From an uncultured Collinsella sp. (lineage in GTDB: Bacteria; Actinomycetota; Coriobacteriia; Coriobacteriales; Coriobacteriaceae), in assembly GCA_900544205.1 (NCBI GenBank), contig UQUG01000012.1, positions 1-38,108 on the forward strand: 38,108 bases of DNA. The letters run 5' to 3'. A program made the position numbers and the translations under genes. Shown one piece after another: positions 18,236-24,720 of this stretch (the stretch's first letter is position 1; every line of letters starts with the position of its first letter). The notes beneath the pieces are model-generated. The model saw nothing but the letters and a program-made list of their open reading frames with translations, was not told the origin of the DNA and searched no databases.

Positions 18236-18392
18236 TGCGGGGTCTTTATTGCGTTCGTGCAAGCAACCCAACATATATATCTGAATTTGGATGGGAGGGG
18301 CTTGTTGCTGGTGGGGACGTTGGGCTGCTGCTGACACTTTGGGATGTATCGCGCTTTGGGTTGGGGGCGGGGCTTTGGAATGAGGGGTTTAC
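18236..18392. other. Spacer between hairpin element and tetR end
   Basis: G/T-rich spacer at the convergent junction of larD and tetR. No gene, clear terminator or repeat was recognised in it. Confidence 0.4.
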
Positions 18393-18932
18393 TTAGTTGA
18401 AGAGAGGCTTAATGGCTGAGAGGTAGTCTTTGGCTACTTCGGCCTTATCTGCTTGAAAGTTGTGCCAGGCCCACCATTGGACCATTCCTACGAAGCTTGA
18501 GGCTATGTGGTGTAGTAGGAAGCTTCGGTCCATGGTGGCGGCGGGGCCTGCGGGTTCGACGGGGACGGTTTCGGCTGCGCGCGACATGATGGTCTTGCGG
18601 AGACAGTCGGCGAAGACGCGTGAGCCGGCGCCGGCTACCAGCGCTCGGACGCCCTGGCGACGTTCCCATAGATTGTTGAGAATATGCTCGACCTGCACGA
18701 GTGGGTCGTCGAGGGGCGTACCGTCATCGTCGAGGGCATGGGTGCAGATATCGCACACGAGCTCAGCGAGCAGGTCATCTTTGCTCTTGAAGAGGCCGTA
18801 GAACGTGGCCCGACCCACATGGGCGCGAGCGATGATGTCGCCGACGGTGATCTTGCCGTAGTCCTCTTCGCGCAGCAGCTCGGAGAACGCCGCAACGATG
18901 GCAGCGCGGCTTTTTGCCTTGCGGGCATCCAT
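18393..18932 (-). CDS. TetR/AcrR-family regulator linked to larBC
   Basis: Transcriptional regulator of the TetR type, 179 aa. The N-terminal helix-turn-helix reads ITVGDIIARAHVGRATFYGLFKSKDDLLAEL (about residues 28-58). The ligand-binding C-terminal half is variable and unassigned. The start ATG at 18932 lies two bases after the larC stop; an open frame further upstream runs into larC and is unlikely. It is the last gene of larB-larC-tetR, so it is probably made with the nickel-cofactor enzymes. The known regulator of lar genes in L. plantarum, LarR, is a Crp/Fnr protein, so a TetR here would be a different solution. Candidate target: the inverted repeat at 20714-20747. Confidence 0.88.
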   Translation of the reverse strand: MDARKAKSRAAIVAAFSELLREEDYGKITVGDIIARAHVGRATFYGLFKSKDDLLAELVCDICTHALDDDGTPLDDPLVQVEHILNNLWERRQGVRALVAGAGSRVFADCLRKTIMSRAAETVPVEPAGPAATMDRSFLLHHIASSFVGMVQWWAWHNFQADKAEVAKDYLSAIKPLFN

Positions 18933-18934
18933 GG

Positions 18935-19876
18935 CTATGCGTCCGCGTGAACGAGCAGACAGCGAAGCGTACCGGAGCAACCCTCGTAGGGGCGCTTACC
19001 GGTGCCGTAGCCGACGGCCTCGATGCGGTAGCGGGCCGGCAGGTGCTCGGACGTGCGCAGTGCGGCGACGATGGCGGCGCCCGTGGGCGTCACGAGCTCG
19101 CCGGCGACCGGTGCGGGCGTGAGGGCGATATTGCCTGCTTGGCATAGGTTGACGACAGCGGGGACGGGAATGGGCATGAGGCCGTGGGCGCAGCGGATGG
19201 TTCCGTGGCCCTCGGAGAGCGACTCGACCACGATATCCTCAATACCCAGGTCGTCGAGGCAGATGGCGACAGAGCAGACGTCGACGATGGAGTCGACGGC
19301 GCCCACCTCGTGAAACAGGACGGTGTCGGGCGTTTTGCCGTGAGCCTTGGCCTCGGCAGCAGCGAGTACGGAAAAAATGGCGAGGGCACGACGCTTGGCG
19401 CCATCGCTTAGCTGCGAGCCATCGATGATGGCGGTGACGTCCGCCAAAGAACGGTGGTGATGGTGGTGGGCGTGATGATGGTCCTCGTGGCCATGGTCGT
19501 GGGCCTCATGATCATGCTCGTGGCAGTGCACGTGTTCATGCTCGTGGCAGTGTTCGTGTTCGTGCTCGTCATGGTCATGATGGTGATGCTCATGCTCATG
19601 CATATGCTCGGCAGCTGCTTCGTTGCCGTAGAGCCAGGCCATGTCGTGGTCGTGGTTCTCGAGCTCCTCTGCCAGCTGGACGTCGAAATCGCAGGCGTCG
19701 ATGCCATGCTTGTTTGCACGCGTAACGGCAATCTCAAAGCCGTCGACCGGCAGCGTGGCGAGCTGTTCGCGCAGGTGCTCCTCGCTGGCGCCCAGGTCGA
19801 GCAGGGCCGCGACGGTCATGTCGCCGCTGATGCCCGAGGTGCCGTCGATGATAAGCGTGTGCTGATGGTTGGACAT
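18935..19876 (-). CDS. larC: LarC N-terminal half (LarC1-like nickel insertion protein)
   Basis: Nickel insertion protein for the LarA cofactor, 313 aa. N-terminal DGTSGISGDM (11-20), later LFHEVGAVDSIVD, GHGTIRCAHGLMPIPVPA and PTGAAIVAAL match LarC/DUF111. Residues 91-141 form a His-rich tract with 29 His in 51 residues, a probable nickel store. The protein stops after GYGTGKRPYEG, where L. plantarum LarC1 ends. The C-terminal domain, which binds CTP in characterised LarC, is absent. TetR begins two bases later, and no minus-strand frame beyond the stop resembles it. AAGGAGC precedes the ATG and overlaps the larB stop. Either the C-terminal half is encoded elsewhere or this is a short variant. 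Confidence 0.88.
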   Translation of the reverse strand: MSNHQHTLIIDGTSGISGDMTVAALLDLGASEEHLREQLATLPVDGFEIAVTRANKHGIDACDFDVQLAEELENHDHDMAWLYGNEAAAEHMHEHEHHHHDHDEHEHEHCHEHEHVHCHEHDHEAHDHGHEDHHHAHHHHHRSLADVTAIIDGSQLSDGAKRRALAIFSVLAAAEAKAHGKTPDTVLFHEVGAVDSIVDVCSVAICLDDLGIEDIVVESLSEGHGTIRCAHGLMPIPVPAVVNLCQAGNIALTPAPVAGELVTPTGAAIVAALRTSEHLPARYRIEAVGYGTGKRPYEGCSGTLRCLLVHADA

Positions 19877-19886
19877 GGAATGCTCC

Positions 19887-20669
19887 TTAACGGGCGCGGG
19901 GTGTGCCGGCGCTCAGATGATTGATAAGACTTGCCTGGTAGGCGGCACCAAAGCCGTTGTCGATATTGACGACCGAAACGCCGCTGGCGCAGGAGTTGAG
20001 CATGGCGAGCAGTGCGGCTACGCCACCAAAGCTCGCGCCATAGCCCACGCTGGTGGGAACGGCGATGACCGGACAGCTCACCAGGCCGCCGATAACGCTC
20101 GCCAGCGCGCCTTCCATGCCGGCGATGGCGATGACCACCTGCGCCTGGGCAAGTTCCTCGGCATGCGCGAGCAAGCGGTGCAGGCCGGCGACGCCTACGT
20201 CGTAGAGGCGGTCGACCTCGTTGCCATAGAACTCGGCCGTCAACGCGGCTTCCTCGGCGACGGGCAAGTCACTCGTGCCGGCGCAGGCGACGACGATGCG
20301 TCCGTTACCGGTGGGGGAGGGCTTGCCGCCCACGAGGGCGAGCTGCGCGTCCGGGACATATCCCAGGTCGATGCCGTTGTCGAGGAGCTCCGAGATGCGG
20401 GCTGCTTTTTCGCTGTCCAGGCGTGTGACCAGGATGCGCTCCTGGCCGGCATCGCGCAGCGCTTCGATAATGGCGGCAATCTGCTTGGCGGTTTTACCCG
20501 CACCGTAGACAACCTCGCCGGCTCCCTGGCGCACCCCGCGCGAAAGATCGAGCTGCGCAAAGCCCAAATCGGCGGTCGGAGCCGTCTGGATGCGCGTAAG
20601 GGCGTCGGCGGGGGTGACTGATCCGCCGGCAACATCGCTCAGCAGCTGCTCTAGATCTCGCTTATCCAT
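19887..20669 (-). CDS. larB: LarB, pyridinium-3,5-biscarboxylate mononucleotide synthase
   Basis: First enzyme of nickel-pincer cofactor synthesis. It carboxylates and hydrolyses nicotinic acid adenine dinucleotide. Length 260 aa. The C-terminal half resembles the AIR carboxylase/PurE fold: RIVVACAGTSDLPVAEEAALTA, YDVGVAGLHRLL, IAIAGMEGALASVIGGL, AVPTSVGYGASFGGVAALLAML and CASGVSVVNIDNGFGAA are typical of LarB. ATG 20669 has AAGGGA upstream and fits the family N terminus (DLEQLLSDVAGG). It is the first gene of the minus-strand larB-larC-tetR unit, with 10 nt to larC. A 10-bp inverted repeat lies in its promoter region. Confidence 0.93.
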   Translation of the reverse strand: MDKRDLEQLLSDVAGGSVTPADALTRIQTAPTADLGFAQLDLSRGVRQGAGEVVYGAGKTAKQIAAIIEALRDAGQERILVTRLDSEKAARISELLDNGIDLGYVPDAQLALVGGKPSPTGNGRIVVACAGTSDLPVAEEAALTAEFYGNEVDRLYDVGVAGLHRLLAHAEELAQAQVVIAIAGMEGALASVIGGLVSCPVIAVPTSVGYGASFGGVAALLAMLNSCASGVSVVNIDNGFGAAYQASLINHLSAGTPRAR

Positions 20670-20713
20670 ATATGTTCCCTTCGACGGCGCAAAGTCTAGC
20701 ACTCAAAGGGTAT

Positions 20714-20747
20714 GTTTCCGAACACTAAGACAAAATTGTTCGGAAAC
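20714..20747. promoter_or_regulatory. Candidate operator upstream of larB
   Basis: A perfect 10-bp inverted repeat, GTTTCCGAAC (20714-20723) and GTTCGGAAAC (20738-20747), with a 14-nt A/T-rich spacer, 45 nt upstream of the larB start. It lacks a T-run, so it does not look like a serB terminator. Symmetry and place suit autoregulation by the TetR protein of the same operon. Confidence 0.5.
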
Positions 20748-20783
20748 TATAGGACAGACTGATTCAATTGTTAGTCGAACTTG

Positions 20784-21419
20784 CTAGTCACGCAGGATGA
20801 TGTCCATGGCGAGCATCAGGTTGCGCTCGTCGATGGCAAATGGGGCGGCTTCGCGCGTCTTGGGCTTGGCGCAAAACGCGATGCCCGTGCCCGCGGCCTG
20901 AATCATGGGGATGTCGTTGGCGCCGTCGCCGATCGCGACGGTATGGGCTATGTCGACGCCGCACCCAACCGCCCAATCCAGCAGCTGGATGAGCTTGGAC
21001 TCCTTGGTCACAATGTCGGCAGCTAACTTACCGGTGAGCTTGCCGTCCACGACCTCCAGACGATTGGCCAGACAAAAGTCGATACCCGCGGCAGCCACGA
21101 TCTTGTCGGCGACCTCGTGAAAGCCGCCGCTTACCACGCCGACCTTCCAGCCCTTGCTGTGCGCCGAGCGCACAAGCTCCAGCGCGCCGGGGGTAAACGT
21201 CACGCGCTCAAAGGTGCGCTCGAACACGCTCTCGTCCAGGCCGGCAAGCAGCCCTACACGTTCCTCGAGCGCCTGCTTAAAGTCGAGCTCGCCGCGCATG
21301 GCGCGCTCAGTGATCTGCGCCACTTGCTCGCCTACGCCGGCCTCCTCGCCCAACAGGTCGATAACTTCCTGGTTGATGAGCGTGGAGTCGATATCCATAA
21401 CGATGAGGCGTGCAGTCAT
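20784..21419 (-). CDS. serB: Phosphoserine phosphatase (HAD family)
   Basis: Last step of serine synthesis from 3-phosphoglycerate, 211 aa. HAD motif I is DIDSTL (catalytic Asp9 and Asp11), motif II lies at VGVVSGGF, and GDGANDIPM is the metal-binding motif IV. It is the short form without an N-terminal ACT domain, as in many bacteria. ATG 21419 has GGAAAGG at a good distance; an upstream in-frame ATG lacks one. It is transcribed toward larB with a 114-nt gap that contains the candidate operator. Other HAD phosphatase substrates cannot be excluded, but the overall match to SerB is close. Confidence 0.92.
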   Translation of the reverse strand: MTARLIVMDIDSTLINQEVIDLLGEEAGVGEQVAQITERAMRGELDFKQALEERVGLLAGLDESVFERTFERVTFTPGALELVRSAHSKGWKVGVVSGGFHEVADKIVAAAGIDFCLANRLEVVDGKLTGKLAADIVTKESKLIQLLDWAVGCGVDIAHTVAIGDGANDIPMIQAAGTGIAFCAKPKTREAAPFAIDERNLMLAMDIILRD

Positions 21420-21591
21420 GGCGGGCCTTTCCGAGTGCAGTTGTATTGGGGCACATTGTCGCACGCCGCACGCCTGGGCGACGGCCACGGTGCGTCAATT
21501 GTTTCGTCTCCGTCAAGTCTTTGGGCAAGAGCTACTTTTTCGTGGCACATCGACGCGGGTGAGATAAGATAGAACGCCATGTCCGGCTGCG

Positions 21592-21651
21592 CGGTTTACG
21601 CAGGCTGGGCAAATCTGTACGACGCCGCCCGGAACGACACGGGGCGGCACA
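21592..21651 (+). promoter_or_regulatory. Two hairpins in the aspS leader
   Basis: CTGCG/CGCAG around 21592-21613 and GCCGCCC/GGGCGGC around 21623-21651 lie between a possible -10 box (TAAGAT near 21564) and the aspS ribosome binding site. No T-box specifier stem or TGGNACC bulge was found, so the leader is not an evident T-box. Confidence 0.3.
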
Positions 21652-21675
21652 GATCCATAAAGGAGGATCACTGGT

Positions 21676-23463
21676 ATGAGCCAGACCCGTCCCATTGACG
21701 AGCATTCCATGCACACCCGTACTTGTGGCGAGCTTCGCTTCGAGAACGTGGGCGAAGAGGTCACCCTCACCGGTTGGGTGAGCCGTCGCCGCGACCACGG
21801 CGGCCTTATCTTCTGCGACCTTCGCGACCGCGAGGGCATCACGCAGCTCACCTTCGACCCCGAGCACTCCGACGGCGATGCCTTTAAGATCGCCGAGACC
21901 ATGCGTCCCGAGTGGCCCATCAAGATCCACGGCGTCGTGCGCGCTCGTGGCGAGGAGACCACCAACACCAAGCTCGCGACCGGCGAGATCGAGGTCCTGA
22001 CCGACCACGCCGAGGTGCTCAACACGTCCGTCACCCCGCCGTTCCAGATCGAGGACGGCATCGAGACCAGCGAGGACACCCGCCTGCGCTATCGCTATCT
22101 GGACCTTCGCCGTCCCGAGATGATGGCCAACCTCAAGCTGCGCTCCGACTTCACCTTTGCCATTCGCGAGGCACTGCACAACCGTGAGTTCATGGAGGTC
22201 GAGACGCCCTCCCTGTTTAAGTCCACGCCCGAGGGCGCCCGCGACTTCATCGTTCCCAGCCGTATTCAGCCGGGCAACTTCTACGCCCTGCCGCAGTCCC
22301 CGCAGCTCCTGAAGCAGCTGCTCATGGTCGGTGGCGTCGAGCGCTACTACCAGGTTGCCAAGTGCTTCCGCGACGAGGACCTGCGTGCCGACCGTCAGCC
22401 CGAGTTCACCCAGGTCGATATCGAGATGTCCTTCGTGGACCAGAACGATGTCATGAGCGCGCTCGAAGAGGTTCTTGCCGATGCCTTCGGTCGCATGGGT
22501 GTCGAGATGCCCACGCCGCTGCGTCGCATGAACTACTGGGATGCCATGGACACCTATGGCTCCGACAAGCCCGATACCCGCTACGGTATGCACCTGGTCG
22601 ACCTGACCGACATCTTTGCCAACTCCAAGTTCAAGGTCTTTGCGACTGCCGCAAACGAGGAGGGCTCTGTCGTCAAGGCCATCAACGCCAAGGGCGCCGG
22701 TGCCTGGGCACGTGCCAAGATCGATAAGCTTGCCGGCGTGGCCTCCACGTTTGGCGCCAAGGGTCTGGCGTGGATCGCTTTCCGCGAGGACGGCTCCATC
22801 AACAGCCCCATCGTCAAGTTCTTCTCGGACGAGGAGATGGCGGCTCTGCGCGAGCGCATGGACGTCGAGCCCGGCGACCTTGTGATGTTCGCCGCCGGCC
22901 CGCGCCTGCTCTCTGACGAGATCCTGGGCGGCATGCGTTCCCACATGGCCAACGCGCTCGAGATCAAGCGCGAGGGCCACGACTTCCTGTGGGTCGTCAA
23001 CTTCCCGCTGTTCCATTGGGACGAGGATCGCAAGGCCTATGCTGCCGAGCACCAGCCCTTTACCCTGCCGACCGAGACCGACATCGCCAAGATCGAGGCC
23101 GATCCGCTGGCGGCTGGTTCTTGCACCTACGACTTTGTCATGGACGGCTTTGAGGCTGGCGGCGGCGGTATGCGTATCCACAACGCCGAGATGCAGATGT
23201 CCATGCTCAAGCTTCTGGGCTTTACCGAGGAGCGTGCCGAGTCGCAGTTCGGCTTCCTCATGGAGGCGCTCAAGTTTGGTGCGCCCCCGATGGGCGGTTT
23301 CGCTCTGGGCCTGGACCGCGTGTGCATGCTGCTCACCGGCTCCGACTCCATCCGCGACGTCATGGCGTTCCCCAAGACGGCCAGCGGCTCCGACCTCATG
23401 TCGGGCGCCCCGAGTGCCGTTTCCGGCGCTCAGCTCAAGGACGTCAGCCTGCGTCTGATGTAG
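21676..23463 (+). CDS. aspS: Aspartyl-tRNA synthetase (bacterial type)
   Basis: Class II synthetase charging tRNA-Asp, 595 aa, full length with the bacterial GAD insertion. The N-terminal OB-fold anticodon domain contains SRRRDHGGLIFCDLRDREG. The catalytic core has PQSPQLLKQLLM, motif 2 FRDEDLRADRQPEFTQVDIE and motif 3 GGFALGLDRVCMLL. His41 and Gly42 of RDHGG match residues discussed for non-discriminating AspRS that also charge tRNA-Asn, but this is only suggestive. ATG 21676 follows AAAGGAGGATCA with an 8-nt-class spacer. A strong terminator follows, so the gene is probably a single transcript. Confidence 0.97.
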   Translation: MSQTRPIDEHSMHTRTCGELRFENVGEEVTLTGWVSRRRDHGGLIFCDLRDREGITQLTFDPEHSDGDAFKIAETMRPEWPIKIHGVVRARGEETTNTKLATGEIEVLTDHAEVLNTSVTPPFQIEDGIETSEDTRLRYRYLDLRRPEMMANLKLRSDFTFAIREALHNREFMEVETPSLFKSTPEGARDFIVPSRIQPGNFYALPQSPQLLKQLLMVGGVERYYQVAKCFRDEDLRADRQPEFTQVDIEMSFVDQNDVMSALEEVLADAFGRMGVEMPTPLRRMNYWDAMDTYGSDKPDTRYGMHLVDLTDIFANSKFKVFATAANEEGSVVKAINAKGAGAWARAKIDKLAGVASTFGAKGLAWIAFREDGSINSPIVKFFSDEEMAALRERMDVEPGDLVMFAAGPRLLSDEILGGMRSHMANALEIKREGHDFLWVVNFPLFHWDEDRKAYAAEHQPFTLPTETDIAKIEADPLAAGSCTYDFVMDGFEAGGGGMRIHNAEMQMSMLKLLGFTEERAESQFGFLMEALKFGAPPMGGFALGLDRVCMLLTGSDSIRDVMAFPKTASGSDLMSGAPSAVSGAQLKDVSLRLM

Positions 23464-23486
23464 GCAAGCGGCTACATATTGCCTGT

Positions 23487-23523
23487 AACGAGGGAAGGAC
23501 GCGTGCCTTCCCTCGTTTTTTTC
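23487..23523 (+). terminator. Intrinsic terminator after aspS
   Basis: A 12-bp stem AACGAGGGAAGG (23487-23498) with CCTTCCCTCGTT (23506-23517), 7-nt loop, then a run of T into 23522. Confidence 0.93.
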
Positions 23524-23607
23524 GGAACGGGGGTGCGCCGGTAACGTACAATAGCTACCACGTGGCTGGGTTTTGCCGGCCGAATGTGCGATGCCGCGGG
23601 AGGGGAC

Positions 23608-23856
23608 ATGGTCGAGTTTACAAAGACGATTAAAGATCCGTTGGGATTACATGCCCGCCCGGTTGCGCTGCTCTATGACATCATTGCCAAGCATCGTAGC
23701 GACGTGTCAGTCAGTATCGGCGATCGCCACACGGATGGCCGCGACGTTATAGGGCTCATGGCGCTCTGCGGCGAATGTGGCGAAGACGTCGTGTTCCGCG
23801 TTTCGGGCGTGGATGAGGCTTCCTGCGTAACGTCGATCAGAAACCTCTCGCTTTAA
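23608..23856 (+). CDS. HPr-family phosphocarrier protein with Asp46
   Basis: Small phosphocarrier of the sugar phosphotransferase system type, 82 aa. The active-site loop PLGLHARPV places the phosphorylated histidine at residue 15. A gap-free alignment with Bacillus subtilis HPr keeps Gly49, Met51 and Leu53. It puts Asp at position 46, the serine that HPr kinase modifies in Firmicutes. Cysteines at 54 and 57 are unusual. No enzyme I, enzyme II or HPr kinase gene is adjacent. The start has GGGAGGGG 2-5 nt upstream and a possible TACAAT box near 23544. It could be the cell's main HPr or a specialised paralogue; sequence alone does not decide. Confidence 0.88.
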   Translation: MVEFTKTIKDPLGLHARPVALLYDIIAKHRSDVSVSIGDRHTDGRDVIGLMALCGECGEDVVFRVSGVDEASCVTSIRNLSL

Positions 23857-23863
23857 CCGTAAC

Positions 23864-23896
23864 AATGTGACAAAGGGACAGTCCCTTTGTCACATT
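23864..23896. repeat. 16-bp palindrome containing GGGAC/GTCCC
   Basis: AATGTGACAAAGGGAC (23864-23879) is exactly complementary to 23881-23896 with a single-base centre. It lies 8 nt after the HPr stop. An RNA fold needs a few centre bases unpaired, so it may be a DNA-level palindrome rather than a plain terminator. Confidence 0.7.
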
Positions 23897-23911
23897 TATA
23901 TTGGTATCAAA

Positions 23912-23949
23912 AGGCACCGCAAAGAGATGGTCTTTGCGGTGCCTCTTTT
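23912..23949 (+). terminator. Intrinsic terminator after the HPr gene
   Basis: A perfect 14-bp stem (23912-23925 with 23931-23944), loop GATGG, followed by CTTTTG. Confidence 0.85.
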
Positions 23950-23996
23950 GTTTCGTATAGGAAACTTTTTCGAAATCTGAATGGGGACCCTTTCCA

Positions 23997-24050
23997 AAAA
24001 GTTAACCACGTGCTAGTTTACTAAAGCGAACATAGACGTGGTTAACTTTT
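23997..24050. promoter_or_regulatory. 15-bp inverted repeat upstream of feoA1
   Basis: AAAAGTTAACCACGT (23997-24011) and its exact complement (24036-24050) flank a 24-nt A/T-rich centre, ending 43 nt before the first feoA. The position fits an iron-regulated operator flanking the promoter, or an attenuator hairpin ending in TTTT. It does not match the DtxR/IdeR consensus well. Confidence 0.5.
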
Positions 24051-24093
24051 ACCGCGTCGATGTTGAGGACGAACCGACGTTAGGAGCTCACTC

Positions 24094-24336
24094 ATGTCTT
24101 GCGGACCGCAGATGCCGGCCATGCCGCTTTCGATGGTAAAAGCGGGCGAAACCGTGCGCGTGTCTCGCGTAAAGGGCAATGAGGACATGAAGCACCACCT
24201 CAAGGACCTCGGCTTTGTCGAGGGCAACGAAATCCACGTGGTGAGCTCGAGTGGCGCCAATATCATCGTCACCGTGCTGGGCGCACGCTTTGGTATCGAT
24301 TCCAAGGTTGCCATGCACATCATGACCGTCGGTTAG
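24094..24336 (+). CDS. feoA: FeoA domain protein 1
   Basis: Small SH3-like cytosolic FeoA protein, 80 aa, thought to interact with FeoB during ferrous iron uptake. Features are MPLSMVKAGETVRVSRVKG, the helix segment HHLKDLGFVEGNEIHVV and the C-terminal GARFGIDSKVAMHIMV-type strand. The N terminus carries CGPQMPAMP, a short Cys/Met-containing extension not seen in the second copy. It is first in feoA-feoA-feoB, with 39 nt to the next gene. TTAGGAG upstream serves as ribosome binding site. Confidence 0.9.
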   Translation: MSCGPQMPAMPLSMVKAGETVRVSRVKGNEDMKHHLKDLGFVEGNEIHVVSSSGANIIVTVLGARFGIDSKVAMHIMTVG

Positions 24337-24375
24337 TCCGCAGCATTTCAAAAAAACCGAAAGGGGGACAAGTAA

Positions 24376-24597
24376 ATGAAGACGTTGGGTGACGTTAAGG
24401 TGGGCGAGAGCTCCACCATCGTCAAGCTTCACGGTGAGGGTGCGCTTCGCCGCCACCTTATGGACCTGGGGCTCATCAAGGGCACTTCGTTCAAGGTCGT
24501 GAAGGTTGCACCGCTCGGTGATCCGGTCGAGATCAACGTGCGCGGCTACGAGCTTTCCATCCGCAAGGAGGAGGCGGCCGTCGTCGAGGTCCAGTAA
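24376..24597 (+). CDS. feoA: FeoA domain protein 2
   Basis: Second FeoA-type protein, 73 aa, with KTLGDVKVGESSTIVKLHG, RRHLMDLGLIKGTSFKVVKVAPLGDPVEINVRG and YELSIRKEEAAVVEV. The pattern DPVEINVRGYELSIRK is the classic FeoA C-terminal strand pair, so this copy is the closer match to canonical FeoA. AAAGGGGGACA precedes the ATG. Tandem FeoA proteins beside FeoB are common in anaerobes, and the two may act as a heteromeric modulator of the FeoB GTPase. Confidence 0.92.
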   Translation: MKTLGDVKVGESSTIVKLHGEGALRRHLMDLGLIKGTSFKVVKVAPLGDPVEINVRGYELSIRKEEAAVVEVQ

Positions 24598-24617
24598 GGG
24601 CTCGCGACGTGTATTTC

Positions 24618-24654
24618 TGCAGATAAAGTTAGGTATTTCTAACTTAATGCTGCA
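24618..24654. promoter_or_regulatory. Palindrome between feoA2 and feoB
   Basis: AAGTTAG (24626-24632) and CTAACTT (24639-24645) flank GTATTT, with TGCAG (24618-24622) and CTGCA (24650-24654) as outer arms. The size and A/T-rich dyad resemble DtxR/MntR-type metalloregulator boxes, and it sits 67 nt before feoB. It may give feoB its own regulated promoter. Confidence 0.45.
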
Positions 24655-24720
24655 ACTTTGAAGCACATCATCCAGCTTGCGCGGAGAAAGCAGCGCAGGC
24701 ACACAAGGAAGAAGGATTGA

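Noticed and set aside
19454..19610. CRISPR-like or tandem repeat array
   Set aside because: The repetition is short codon-level His/Asp/Glu repetition inside larC with no spacer structure.
19454..19924. Val/Met-rich plus-strand frame opposite larC
   Set aside because: It is the complement of the His-rich tract (CAC/CAT read as GTG/ATG) and only looks like a membrane protein.
21560..21675. T-box riboswitch before aspS
   Set aside because: Two hairpins exist, but no specifier loop, AG bulge or TGGNACC antiterminator sequence was found.
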